64,000 nucleotides of DNA, taken from assembly GCA_035458525.1 (NCBI GenBank), contig DATHZQ010000067.1, positions 1-64,000 of the forward strand, read 5' to 3'. The position numbers and the translations under genes are program-made. The DNA is from DATHZQ01 sp035458525. GTDB taxonomy: Bacteria > Actinomycetota > Acidimicrobiia > Spongiisociales > UBA5794. Shown here piece by piece: positions 15,847 to 24,137 of the stretch (positions are counted from its first letter, which is position 1; each line of letters starts with the position of its first letter). The notes under the pieces were generated by a model that saw nothing but the letters and a program-made list of their open reading frames with translations, was not told the origin of the DNA and did not search any database.

Positions 15847-16730
15847 CCTTCCTCCAGCGGAACGGGCTGCCCGTCGCGGCGCCGGAAACGGAGACGTTCT
15901 GAGTATCCGGCGCGCCGCGCCGCAGCGATGACGACGTCCCGATCCCGGGCAGCATCGGCCGGGTAGTGGGCGTCGCTGGCCAGCGTGATGGGCACGCCGG
16001 ACGCAGCGAACATCTCGAGGAACTCGGGGGCCGGGTAGATCTCGCCGATCTTCTGGTGCAGACCGGCACTCGACACCTCGACGGCCACGCCGCTCGTTGC
16101 GGCTGCGGCCACGACCTCTCCGTACATGGCGATGGGTGGCGCGGGGAGGCGGTGTCCCATCTTCTTCACGACATCGACATGGGCGAGCACATCGACAGCA
16201 CCGGAGGCCGCCAACTGGGTTTCGAGGGCGAAGTAGTCGAGATAGGACTGCTCGATGCCGCGCCGATCGAACTCGAAGATCGAGTTGGTGTGATCGATCG
16301 ACCACCCGCCGACCCAATGCACCGATCCGATCAGGATGTCCCACGGGTACGGTTCGAGGAACTCGAGCACCGCCCCGATGGTGTCGGGGAAGAAGTCGAC
16401 CTCCATGCCGAGCAGTACCGGAAAGCCGGCGTCTCTGGCATCGAGCACCGCGTCGACGTATGCCTCGAGCGACAACGTCATGTCGGAGACAACGAACTCC
16501 GCCGTCGCCGCCGCCAGCTCACGATCGGGCTCCCGCTCCCAGAACCGGCCGAGCACGGGTCCGGCTTCGACGCACCGGTACAGATGCTCGGTGAAAGCGA
16601 TCTCGTCCGCCCCACGACCGAGCGCCGCCTCCAGATACGCCTCGATGTGCCCGACCGGGTATTCGCCGGGCGGCGGCCCGGTGCCGTCGTAGGGCCCGTG
16701 CGGATGGAGGTGGACGTGGTAATCACCCAT
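15843..16730 (-). CDS. PHP-domain phosphatase, histidinol-phosphatase type
   Basis: Metal-dependent PHP phosphoesterase of 295 residues. The metal-ligand motifs appear in order: DYHVHLHPHG at the N-terminus, FTEH, LGMEVDFFP, GSVHWVGG, DVLAHVDVVKK and LASDAHYP. This is the layout of the HisK/HisJ histidinol-phosphate phosphatases. No other his gene is nearby, so another phosphoester substrate is possible. It heads the operon with the flavin reductase and thrC; a TACGCT box precedes the start by 9 bases. Confidence 0.85.
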   Translation of the reverse strand: MGDYHVHLHPHGPYDGTGPPPGEYPVGHIEAYLEAALGRGADEIAFTEHLYRCVEAGPVLGRFWEREPDRELAAATAEFVVSDMTLSLEAYVDAVLDARDAGFPVLLGMEVDFFPDTIGAVLEFLEPYPWDILIGSVHWVGGWSIDHTNSIFEFDRRGIEQSYLDYFALETQLAASGAVDVLAHVDVVKKMGHRLPAPPIAMYGEVVAAAATSGVAVEVSSAGLHQKIGEIYPAPEFLEMFAASGVPITLASDAHYPADAARDRDVVIAAARRAGYSERLRFRRRDGQPVPLEEG

Positions 16731-16739
16731 GCGGCCGGC

Positions 16740-16745
16740 AGCGTA
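16740..16745 (-). promoter_or_regulatory. -10-like box, PHP phosphatase operon
   Basis: TACGCT on the minus strand, 9 bases before the ATG at 16730; it falls in the 24-base gap after the preceding small gene, so the operon can start here. Confidence 0.4.
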
Positions 16746-16754
16746 CCGGGTCCG

Positions 16755-17027
16755 TCATCTCCGGAAGACATCGACCGACGCCCGCAACGGTCCGGCCGGC
16801 AACGCTGCGGCGATGGCCTCCCACGCCGACGCCGACACCGTGCCGGCGGTCTCGAGCTCGGCGGCTGCCGCCTCGATCGCACCGGGCAGGGCGGCGTAGA
16901 CGTTCAGCTGGTCGAAGGCTGCAGCTTGGGCTGCATTGAGCCGCGCCCGTGCCGCATCCGACGCCCCCAGCGCAACTACCGCGTTCTCAGCTGCTGTGAG
17001 CGCACTTCGCTGCCGTCGACCGTCCAC
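16755..17027 (-). CDS. Hypothetical small alanine-rich protein
   Basis: About 90 residues, one third Ala, no membrane segment, no Cys and no recognised domain (LTAAENAVVALGASDAARAR); predicted mostly helical. I place the start at GTG 17027 because TACGCT stands exactly 6 bases upstream, as at other genes in this window. A TTG at 17048 would add 7 residues. It precedes the PHP phosphatase by 24 bases in the same direction. Coding status is likely, not certain. Confidence 0.55.
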   Translation of the reverse strand: MDGRRQRSALTAAENAVVALGASDAARARLNAAQAAAFDQLNVYAALPGAIEAAAAELETAGTVSASAWEAIAAALPAGPLRASVDVFRR

Positions 17028-17033
17028 CGGCGC

Positions 17034-17039
17034 AGCGTA
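17034..17039 (-). promoter_or_regulatory. -10-like box for the gene starting at 17027
   Basis: TACGCT, exactly 6 bases before GTG 17027 with no Shine-Dalgarno. It decides the start of the small alanine-rich protein. Confidence 0.45.
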
Positions 17040-17101
17040 CCGATGCAAGCGCAGCGACCAACCGCAGCTAGCACCAACATGCGATCGACCAGGGCTTCGA
17101 C

Positions 17102-17107
17102 CATAAT
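17102..17107 (+). promoter_or_regulatory. -10-like box, methyltransferase
   Basis: CATAAT, exactly 6 bases before ATG 17114, with no Shine-Dalgarno. Confidence 0.45.
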
Positions 17108-17113
17108 CGCCGA

Positions 17114-17827
17114 ATGCAGACCATCACATGGAAGGGCCGCCTCGGCCCGCTGGAACTCCACGCTTCCGACAACACGTTCCAACCCTCCACGATCTCCACG
17201 CTCGTCGCCAAGGTGCTCGAGGTGAGAGAAGGAGACGTTGTGATCGACGTCGGCTGCGGCACGGGCATCCTCGGGATCATCGCCGCCAAGCTCGGTGCCG
17301 CAAAGGTCTACGGCGTCGACGCCAGCCCCGACGTAGTTGCCGTTGCCTCGGCCAACGCCGAGAAGCACGGCGTCGCCGACCGGATGGAGTTCTACCAGGG
17401 CGACCTGTTCTCGCCGCTTCCGGCCGGAGTCAAGGCCGATGTCATCATCGGCGACGTCTCAGGCGTGCCGGACGCGATCGCAGCTGACAGCGGCTGGTTC
17501 CCGTCGAAAACCGGAGGTGGACCGCGCGGGTCCGAGCTGCCGGTGCGCATGCTGCACGAAGCGCGCCGCTGGCTGAGCGAAGGCGGCCGGCTCTTCCTCC
17601 CCACGGGCACGCTGCAAGACGAGAATGCGATTCTCGAGGCTGCCAGGAGCGCCTTCGGCACGTTGAAGAAGCTCATCGACCGGATGATCCCGCTCGCGGC
17701 GCCACTCGCCGAGAGCAAGAGTCTCCACGAGCTCGTCGACTCCGACGTCGTCCACGTCACGCCCAAGGGCTCGCGTTACGTGTGGGAAGCCCGAGTCTGG
17801 GAGTGCGAAGGAGCCCCCTCGGCCTGA
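17114..17827 (+). CDS. Class I SAM-dependent methyltransferase
   Basis: A 237-residue Rossmann methyltransferase. Motif I is VIDVGCGTGILGI with the following acidic residue in VYGVDASPD, and motif post-I EFYQGDLF. The usual catalytic NPPY/DPPY is replaced by GDVSGVPD, so neither an N6-adenine nor a PrmA-type N-methylation can be assumed; overall it resembles the PrmA/small-molecule group. It is transcribed alone and converges on the DUF3054 gene with 17 bases between stops. Confidence 0.82.
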   Translation: MQTITWKGRLGPLELHASDNTFQPSTISTLVAKVLEVREGDVVIDVGCGTGILGIIAAKLGAAKVYGVDASPDVVAVASANAEKHGVADRMEFYQGDLFSPLPAGVKADVIIGDVSGVPDAIAADSGWFPSKTGGGPRGSELPVRMLHEARRWLSEGGRLFLPTGTLQDENAILEAARSAFGTLKKLIDRMIPLAAPLAESKSLHELVDSDVVHVTPKGSRYVWEARVWECEGAPSA

Positions 17828-17844
17828 CGGGGCCACGAGCACCG

Positions 17845-18225
17845 TCACTCCACCGCGGACGCCGCCTGCTGCGTCTTGCGCGAAGCCAGCCATGCGGCGC
17901 CGAGGCGCCAGCCGAGGAATCCGGCAGCGAGGAACAGCGTCGCCACGATCACGAACGGTGTCGCGGTGCCCTCGTCGAAGACGATCCGGCGGAGCGGCAT
18001 CCCGATCCCAATCGTTGCGACCAGAACGCCGAGACCGACAGGCAGCCGAGCGGGCCGGGTCCAGGCGCTCGTGACGGTCCATCCGGCGAGCAACGCCAGC
18101 ATGAATGGTGCCGCGGTGCGCAAGACACCGGACAGCGTCTCGGCCTCTTCGTGGGTGCGGCGTCCCAGGACGACGAACAGGAGCAGCACGCCAACGTCGA
18201 GCCACAGCAGCGCGGGATTCTTCAC
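17845..18225 (-). CDS. DUF3054 membrane protein
   Basis: 126 residues with four hydrophobic helices. The family marks are the first helix ending in VLGRRTHEE and the second with APFMLALLAGW. Found chiefly in actinobacteria and haloarchaea; function unknown. GTG start with TACCAT 6 bases upstream. Confidence 0.82.
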   Translation of the reverse strand: MKNPALLWLDVGVLLLFVVLGRRTHEEAETLSGVLRTAAPFMLALLAGWTVTSAWTRPARLPVGLGVLVATIGIGMPLRRIVFDEGTATPFVIVATLFLAAGFLGWRLGAAWLASRKTQQAASAVE

Positions 18226-18231
18226 ACGTCC

Positions 18232-18237
18232 ATGGTA
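18232..18237 (-). promoter_or_regulatory. -10-like box, DUF3054 gene
   Basis: TACCAT, exactly 6 bases before GTG 18225; supports that start. Confidence 0.45.
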
Positions 18238-18271
18238 TGCGGGTGTCTGGCGGACACCTATTCGACGGTCG

Positions 18272-19012
18272 TCATGCGGCGAGCAACATGCGTCCCGCTG
18301 CCACCACCGCCGCCGCCACGAGAATCCAGCGGACGAACTCGGCTCCCCGCTTGAGGGCCAGGTGCGCTGCGATCCACGCTCCGGTGACCTGGCCGATCGA
18401 GAGCACGACGCCCACCATGACGTCGACCTGGGCCGCGCTGGCGAAAAGCAACAGCGCCACCGGTGTGTACGCAGCGATCAACAAGACCTTGGCGCCGTTC
18501 GCCTTCACCAGATCGAGCCCGGCGCCCAACACGAGACCGAGCAGCAGCAAGAACCCGACGCCGGCCTGGACGAAGCCTCCGTAGAAGCCAATCGCCAGGA
18601 AGACGACCTGACGCCACCCGACCGGCAGCACGGCTTCCCGATTCTCGACCCACCGAGAGGGACGCAACAGCACCGATGCCGCCACGAAGATCAGTACAAC
18701 GGCGAACACGCGGCGGGTCGCCCCCGGCGAGAGAAGCGTTGCCGACCACGCACCCAGCGCAGCGCCAACGATGGCTGCCGGGAGCAGCGGCAGAGCCGTT
18801 GACCAAGGCACGGCTTTGCCCTTCGCGAAACGGCCCAGGGCGGCCAGGTTGGCGAGCTGGATGGCGATACGGTTCGTCCCGTTGGCGGCATTGGGACCGA
18901 TCAGCTCGGTGAGGATGGGCAGCGTGATGGCCGACCCGCCGCCGGCGAGGGTGTTGATGAAGCCCGATGCGAGGCCGCCGGCGATGACGATGGCAGCCTC
19001 GAAGGGCGTCAT
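18272..19012 (-). CDS. TauE/SafE-family permease
   Basis: 246 residues, eight predicted membrane helices arranged as two repeats, with the family's N-terminal signature GGLASGFINTLAGGGSAITLPIL and the second-half GFYGGFVQAGVGFLLLLGL. The family exports sulfite, sulfoacetate or other small anions; the substrate here is unknown. The ATG overlaps the E2 stop (ATGA), so it is the last gene of the 2-oxoacid dehydrogenase operon, which is an unusual partner. Confidence 0.88.
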   Translation of the reverse strand: MTPFEAAIVIAGGLASGFINTLAGGGSAITLPILTELIGPNAANGTNRIAIQLANLAALGRFAKGKAVPWSTALPLLPAAIVGAALGAWSATLLSPGATRRVFAVVLIFVAASVLLRPSRWVENREAVLPVGWRQVVFLAIGFYGGFVQAGVGFLLLLGLVLGAGLDLVKANGAKVLLIAAYTPVALLLFASAAQVDVMVGVVLSIGQVTGAWIAAHLALKRGAEFVRWILVAAAVVAAGRMLLAA

Positions 19013-20157
19013 GCCGTAGCCGGGGCCTCGAAGGCTCTGACCAAGGCGCCGAGGAAGGCGCGGCCGGTGCCGCCGTCGATCACCCGGTGGTCGTAGGACA
19101 GGCTCAGCGGCATCTCGGTCGCGACAACGATCTCGCCCTCTCGCACCACCGGCCGTGGCACCGCACGACCAACGGAGAGGATCGCCGTGGTCCCGAGCGG
19201 GATGATCGGCGTGCCGTAGCGACCGCCGACAGCACCGATGTTCGAGATCGTGAACGTCTGGCCGCGCAGCTCGTCTGGCGTCGCGGTGCGGTTGCGGGCC
19301 GCTGCGGCCAACCGGGAGATCTCGCTGCTCAATTCTGCGACGCCCCTCTCGCCGGCGTCGCGGACGACGGTCACCATGAGGCCCTCCGGTGTGTCGACCG
19401 CGATGCCGATGTCGTAGTGCAGCTTGTGAACGATCTCGTCGCCCTGGAGCGTGGCGTTGAACTCGGGGTACTCGACGAGCAGCGGGAGCAGCCTCTTGAC
19501 GAGCAGCGCCTCGAGCGGAGGCTTGCCCAAGCTCGCACGCTCTGCGAGCACCGCCGCTGCGTCCGCCTCGTCGTAGACCGTGACGTGGGGAATCTCGCGC
19601 CACGACTGTGCGAGTCGACGAGCGATCGTGCGCCGAACCGCCGACATGCGTTCTCTGCGTACCGGACCCATGTCGCTCGTTGCGACCGCGTTGCGGATGT
19701 CGTCTTCCGTGATCCTCCCGCCCGGACCGGTCCCTGCGATCCGCTCGACGTCGACGCCGAGTTCGTCGGCCAAGCGTCGCAGCATCGGCAACAGCCTCAC
19801 CCGCTCCGCGGGAGTGGTGACCACCTCGACGCTGTGATCGATCGAGCCGACGATGGGTGCTGCGGCTGCCGATGCGACTTCGCCGGCCGGCGCAGCACTC
19901 CGAGGCGTCCAGGTCTCACCGGCCTCGCCAACGACCGCGAGCAGCGCCTCGACCTCGATCGTGTCTCCCTCGGCACCGCCCTGGTGGAGCAGCACGCCGG
20001 CAACCGGCGACGGTATGTCGACGACGGCCTTGTCGGTCTCGACCTCGACGAGCGGGGCGTCCATGGAGACGGTCTCCCCCACTGCCACATGCCACTCGAC
20101 GATCACCGCCTCGGTGAGCCCTTCGCCGATGTCAGGAAGATGAAACTCGGTTGCCAT
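19009..20157 (-). CDS. 2-oxoacid dehydrogenase E2 (dihydrolipoyl acyltransferase)
   Basis: Core acyltransferase of a pyruvate or branched-chain 2-oxoacid dehydrogenase complex. One lipoyl domain with the lipoylated Lys in VETDKAVVDIPSP, a peripheral-subunit-binding domain (LPMLRRLADELGVDVERIAGTGPGGRITEDDI), and the catalytic domain ending with SYDHRVIDGGTGRAF (HxxxDG). 382 residues, start MATEFHLPDIGEGL behind GGAGGG. Only one lipoyl domain is present. E1 subunits lie directly upstream; no E3 gene is in the operon. Confidence 0.93.
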   Translation of the reverse strand: MATEFHLPDIGEGLTEAVIVEWHVAVGETVSMDAPLVEVETDKAVVDIPSPVAGVLLHQGGAEGDTIEVEALLAVVGEAGETWTPRSAAPAGEVASAAAAPIVGSIDHSVEVVTTPAERVRLLPMLRRLADELGVDVERIAGTGPGGRITEDDIRNAVATSDMGPVRRERMSAVRRTIARRLAQSWREIPHVTVYDEADAAAVLAERASLGKPPLEALLVKRLLPLLVEYPEFNATLQGDEIVHKLHYDIGIAVDTPEGLMVTVVRDAGERGVAELSSEISRLAAAARNRTATPDELRGQTFTISNIGAVGGRYGTPIIPLGTTAILSVGRAVPRPVVREGEIVVATEMPLSLSYDHRVIDGGTGRAFLGALVRAFEAPATA

Positions 20158-20164
20158 GTCCCTC

Positions 20165-21136
20165 CTAGGCCAGCGTCCGGTGCACCGCGGCGACGATCCG
20201 CGCCACCGACGGCATGTAGTGCTGTTCGGCTCGCCGCAGGGGGACGACGGTGTCCCATCCGGTGACGCGCTCGACCGGCGCCCGCAGGGAGTAGAGCGCT
20301 CGTTCCTGCAGCGTGGCTGCAATCTCCGATGCCAGGCCGCCGGTACGGGGAGCTTCTTGCACCACGACCGCGCGGCCGGTTTGCTCGACGGCGCCGACGA
20401 CGAGGTCGAGATCGAGCGGGGCGAGCGAGCGGAGGTCGACCGCTGCGGCGCTGATGCCCTGTTCGGCGAGGGCCCCGATCGATGCCCGCACCTCGCGCAT
20501 CATCGCCCCGTAGCCGATGAGGGTCACGTCGCTGCCCTCGGCCACCATCGCCGCCTCGCCGAGCGGCACGGTGTAGTCCCCGGCCGGGACTTCGCCCTTC
20601 ACGGCCCGATACAACCGGATGGGCTCGAGAAAGATGACCGGGTCCGGATCCTCGACCGCGGCGAGCAACATCCCTTTGGCGTCGTACGGGTTCGACGGGA
20701 CGACCACCTTCAGGCCCGGCGTGTGTGCGTAGATGACCTCGCTCGATTCGCTGTGATGCTCGGCAGCACCGATGCCGGCCCCGTACGGGATCCGGACAAC
20801 CATCGGCGCCGTGAATCTGTGCCGGGAGCGGTTCCGGATGCGCGAAACGTGGCTCACGATCTGGTCGTAGGCGGGGTACGAGAACCCCATGAACTGGATC
20901 TCGGCAATCGGCCGCAAGCCGGCGACCGCCATGCCAAAAGCGGCTCCGATGATGCCAGACTCGGCAACCGGCGTGTCGATGACTCGCAACGCGCCGTGCT
21001 TGTCCAGCAGCCCGTCGGAGACGCGAAACACACCGCCCGTCCGGCCGACGTCCTCGCCAAGGAGCACGACGTCGTCGAATGCCAGCGCAGCATCGAGAGC
21101 TTCGTTCAGCGCTTGGGCGATGTTGCGTTCAGGCAT
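20165..21136 (-). CDS. 2-oxoacid dehydrogenase E1 component, beta subunit
   Basis: 323-residue transketolase-like subunit that completes the thiamine-diphosphate site with the alpha subunit. Start MPERNIAQALNEALD; LLGEDVGRTGGVF, RVIDTPVAESGIIGAA and QFMGFSYPAYDQIVSH are typical. The C-terminal transketolase domain is complete. It overlaps the alpha gene by 8 bases and is 7 bases from E2. Substrate (pyruvate, acetoin or branched-chain 2-oxoacids) cannot be fixed from sequence alone; the two-subunit E1 favours branched-chain or Gram-positive-type PDH. Confidence 0.93.
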   Translation of the reverse strand: MPERNIAQALNEALDAALAFDDVVLLGEDVGRTGGVFRVSDGLLDKHGALRVIDTPVAESGIIGAAFGMAVAGLRPIAEIQFMGFSYPAYDQIVSHVSRIRNRSRHRFTAPMVVRIPYGAGIGAAEHHSESSEVIYAHTPGLKVVVPSNPYDAKGMLLAAVEDPDPVIFLEPIRLYRAVKGEVPAGDYTVPLGEAAMVAEGSDVTLIGYGAMMREVRASIGALAEQGISAAAVDLRSLAPLDLDLVVGAVEQTGRAVVVQEAPRTGGLASEIAATLQERALYSLRAPVERVTGWDTVVPLRRAEQHYMPSVARIVAAVHRTLA

Positions 21137-22181
21137 GCCCTTGCCCTTCGGCGCGGCGGCGTTGGTCCAAGAGCGTCGGAGGCGGTGCGGCGAACATTCC
21201 GTCGAAGATCTCTGCCGGCCCCAGCGGGGCCAGCGCCTCGGCTTGGGCGACGGCGGCCTCGACCCGCTCGGCCTCGGCGGACTCGAGATCGTGCTGCCAT
21301 TCCGCGGTCCATGCCTCCCGAACCTCGAGGAAACGGCGTACCCGCTCGATCGGATCGCGTGCCCGCCACGACGCCACGGCATCGTCGCTGCGATAGCGGC
21401 CCGCGTCGTCGGTGGTCGTGTGCGGGCCGATGCGATAGGTGAGGGCCTCGATGAGCGTCGGTCCGTCACCGCGCCGGCCGCGTGCCACCGCCTCGCTGGC
21501 AGCGGCGTAGACGGCGAGCAGGTCATTGCCATCGACGAGCTCCCCTGGCACGCCGTAGGCGTCGGCCTTCTGTGCGATCGTGGCCGAGGCGGTCTGCCGC
21601 TCCCGGGGCATCGAAATCGCCCACCCGTTGTTCTGGCACACGAAGACCGTCGGCGTCTTGTATACGCCGGCGAAGTTCATGGCCTCGTGAAAGTCTCCCT
21701 CAGACGTTGCCCCGTCGCCAAAGAAGGTCATCGCAACGGTGGACTCGCCCCGGATCTGTGCAGCCCAGCCGATCCCGACGGCGTGGATCATGTGGGCACC
21801 GACGGTGATCGAAGGCGGGAGCACGTTCACCCCGGCGGGTGCGTGGCCGCCGCGCTCGTCGCCGGTGCGGCCCAGGATCAGATTCACCCACGGGTAGCCC
21901 TGGAACCACATGGCAGCGGCATCGCGGTACGTCCCCACGACCCAGTCTTCTGTGCCGAGTGCGGCCACCGCCCCGATCTGTGCGGCCTCCTGGCCCTCGA
22001 ACTGGGCATAGGTGGCGAGCCGACCTTGCCGCTGCATCGCCGAGCACTTCCGGTCGTAGGTTCGCCCCGCGACCATTGCCGCGTAGAGCTCACGAATCCT
22101 GTCGAGCGGCAGCGGATTCTCGCCGACGAGGTTCCCGGAAGCATCGAGGATGGAGCGAGGCTGCTGCGCCGGTGAGGACAT
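21129..22181 (-). CDS. 2-oxoacid dehydrogenase E1 component, alpha subunit
   Basis: 350-residue thiamine-diphosphate-binding subunit that decarboxylates the 2-oxoacid. The ThDP motif is GDGATSEGDFHEAMNFAGVYKTPTVFVCQNNGWAIS (GDG...NN). The phosphorylation-loop region YRIGPHTTTDDAGRYRS follows. First gene of the E1a-E1b-E2-permease operon. A TAGCCT box lies 8 bases before the ATG. Confidence 0.93.
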   Translation of the reverse strand: MSSPAQQPRSILDASGNLVGENPLPLDRIRELYAAMVAGRTYDRKCSAMQRQGRLATYAQFEGQEAAQIGAVAALGTEDWVVGTYRDAAAMWFQGYPWVNLILGRTGDERGGHAPAGVNVLPPSITVGAHMIHAVGIGWAAQIRGESTVAMTFFGDGATSEGDFHEAMNFAGVYKTPTVFVCQNNGWAISMPRERQTASATIAQKADAYGVPGELVDGNDLLAVYAAASEAVARGRRGDGPTLIEALTYRIGPHTTTDDAGRYRSDDAVASWRARDPIERVRRFLEVREAWTAEWQHDLESAEAERVEAAVAQAEALAPLGPAEIFDGMFAAPPPTLLDQRRRAEGQGHA

Positions 22182-22189
22182 GCGGCGGG

Positions 22190-22195
22190 AGGCTA
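22190..22195 (-). promoter_or_regulatory. -10-like box, 2-oxoacid dehydrogenase operon
   Basis: TAGCCT, 8 bases before the E1 alpha ATG; likely the start of the four-gene transcript. Confidence 0.4.
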
Positions 22196-22247
22196 ACTGA
22201 ACCGAGCGACCGCCCGAAACCTCACCGGGAGCCCGGCGTCCCGCGGC

Positions 22248-24041
22248 TCAATCGCCCGGCGAGATCAACTCTGCGGGGCGCCACCCCCGCACCGAGTTGA
22301 GGAAGGCCACGTTCGTGGCGGACAGGACATCCTCGACGCGGATCGGCCGCTCGATCAGCACCCCCGCCTCCAGCATCACCCTGCGATAGACCCCGCCGAG
22401 TAGGCCACAGTCGATCGGTGGGGTGCACCAACGGCCGTCGATGTGGACGGCAACGTTGCCGATGGTGAACTCCGTGACCGTACCCCGATCGTTGACGAGC
22501 AACACATCATCGGCGTACGGATGCTGCTTGAGGCGCTCGTCGTAGGCGCCGCGCCGCGTCGTCTTGTGGAACAAGAACACGTTCTGCGGATTGATGGGAC
22601 TCATGTCGACGACGAATCGAACCACCTCGGCTTCGGTGTTGGGCTCTTGTCGCAGCGGCATGAACAGCGGCACCGCGGTGGTTTCGATGTTGCCGTCACG
22701 CCGCAGCAGGAGCCGCACACGCTGATCCTGGGACGCTCCTGCCACCGCATCGTCCAGCGCAGCGTCGACCTCGTCGCGGTCGAAACCAAACGCAAAGAAG
22801 TCGGCAGATTCAGCCAGCCGCTCCAGGTGCTCGGGGCGCCATCGGTAGCCGGCTGCAGGGCCCCACCGCAAGGTCTCCACGAGCGAGAAGTCGGGCCGTC
22901 GCTCGACGAGGAGTTGTGCCTTCACCCGGGCTTCCTCGTATTCGGCGTCGGAGAGTGAGTCCCAGGTGATGCCGCCGCCCACGCCGTACTCGGCGGCGCC
23001 TTCGGAGGTGTCGATCGTGACCGTGCGGATGCCGACATTGAACGCGGCATGGGGCGGGGCGCCACCGACGTGGGGGGCCGAGTACCCAACGGCGCCGCAA
23101 TACACGCCGCGCGGCGATTGCTCGAGCTCGGTGATGATCTCCGTCGTGCGCGCCTTCGGTGCGCCGGTCACCGACCCCGAGGGGAACAGCGCCGCAAATG
23201 TCTGATCCAGACCGACGTCGTCGCCGACCTCGGCCGAGATCCGAGAGGTCAACTGCCACACCGTCTCATAGCGTTCGAGGGCAAAGAGCTCGTCGACGCA
23301 CACCGAGCCGAACTCGGCGATACGGCCGAGATCGTTCCGCAAGAGATCGACGATCATCAAGTTCTCGGCACGATCCTTGACCGAGCTCGTGAGCCGGCGT
23401 GCGTGCCGCCGATCCTCTGCCGCCCACCTTCCGCGCCCGATGGTCCCTTTCATGGGGCGCACCTCCAACCGCGACCCGTTGCGGGCGTAGAAGAGCTCCG
23501 GAGATGCGCTGGCGACGATGTAGCGGCCCGTGTCCAGATAGGCGCCGAACGCACCCCGCTGAGCCAGCACCAGATCGCGGTACAGCTCGAATGCGTCTCC
23601 GGAGAAGGCCGCATGAAGGCGGAACGTGAAGTTGACCTGATACGTGTCGCCTGCCTGGATGTAGTGCCGGATGTGGCGGATCGCGTCAGCGTGAACCTCG
23701 CGGTCGACCCGGGTCCGCCAGGCGGAGATGTGATAGGGCGCCGGACGCACGACCCGGGGAGCGACACCGTCGACGTCGACCCTGCGCCGGTAGAGAGCGA
23801 ACCACAGCGCCGGCAGCTCAGAGGTCGATGCGTGAGCGTGCAGCGCCGGATCAAAGGCCGGCGCCGCCTCGTACGCGACATACCCCGCCGCCCACAGCCC
23901 TCGCCGGTTGGCCGACTCGACCGCTTGCAGCGCCAAGCGAACCTGGCCCGGCTCGCTGGCCACGATGACGTCCTCGAGACCCTCCAACTCGAAAGAGTGC
24001 TCTGTTCCGGGCGTCAGATCGTCGAACCGTGCGTGCACCAT
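22248..24041 (-). CDS. pabBC: PabB-PabC fusion: aminodeoxychorismate synthase component I and 4-amino-4-deoxychorismate lyase
   Basis: Makes 4-aminobenzoate for folate. Residues to about 375 form a chorismate-binding domain (YQVNFTFRLHAAFSGD, RPMKGTIGRG, DRAENLMIVDLLRNDLGR, FPSGSVTGAPK, YGVGGGITWDS). The last 200 residues are an aminotransferase-IV PLP lyase (KTTRRGAYDERLK, DDVLLVNDRGTVTEFTIGNV). Glutaminase PabA is not in the window. I choose ATG 24041, since TAGGGT lies 10 bases upstream; a further ATG at 24068 would place this box inside the gene. Confidence 0.93.
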   Translation of the reverse strand: MVHARFDDLTPGTEHSFELEGLEDVIVASEPGQVRLALQAVESANRRGLWAAGYVAYEAAPAFDPALHAHASTSELPALWFALYRRRVDVDGVAPRVVRPAPYHISAWRTRVDREVHADAIRHIRHYIQAGDTYQVNFTFRLHAAFSGDAFELYRDLVLAQRGAFGAYLDTGRYIVASASPELFYARNGSRLEVRPMKGTIGRGRWAAEDRRHARRLTSSVKDRAENLMIVDLLRNDLGRIAEFGSVCVDELFALERYETVWQLTSRISAEVGDDVGLDQTFAALFPSGSVTGAPKARTTEIITELEQSPRGVYCGAVGYSAPHVGGAPPHAAFNVGIRTVTIDTSEGAAEYGVGGGITWDSLSDAEYEEARVKAQLLVERRPDFSLVETLRWGPAAGYRWRPEHLERLAESADFFAFGFDRDEVDAALDDAVAGASQDQRVRLLLRRDGNIETTAVPLFMPLRQEPNTEAEVVRFVVDMSPINPQNVFLFHKTTRRGAYDERLKQHPYADDVLLVNDRGTVTEFTIGNVAVHIDGRWCTPPIDCGLLGGVYRRVMLEAGVLIERPIRVEDVLSATNVAFLNSVRGWRPAELISPGD

Positions 24042-24051
24042 CTCGTCCTTG

Positions 24052-24057
24052 ACCCTA
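24052..24057 (-). promoter_or_regulatory. -10-like box, pabBC
   Basis: TAGGGT, 10 bases before ATG 24041; supports the shorter start. Confidence 0.4.
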
Positions 24058-24137
24058 CCGATCGCCAAATCGATGAGAGATGGTCACGATTGCGAGGTTC
24101 GCTCACGGCGATTCACACGCCAGGCGAGCCGCGTGCG

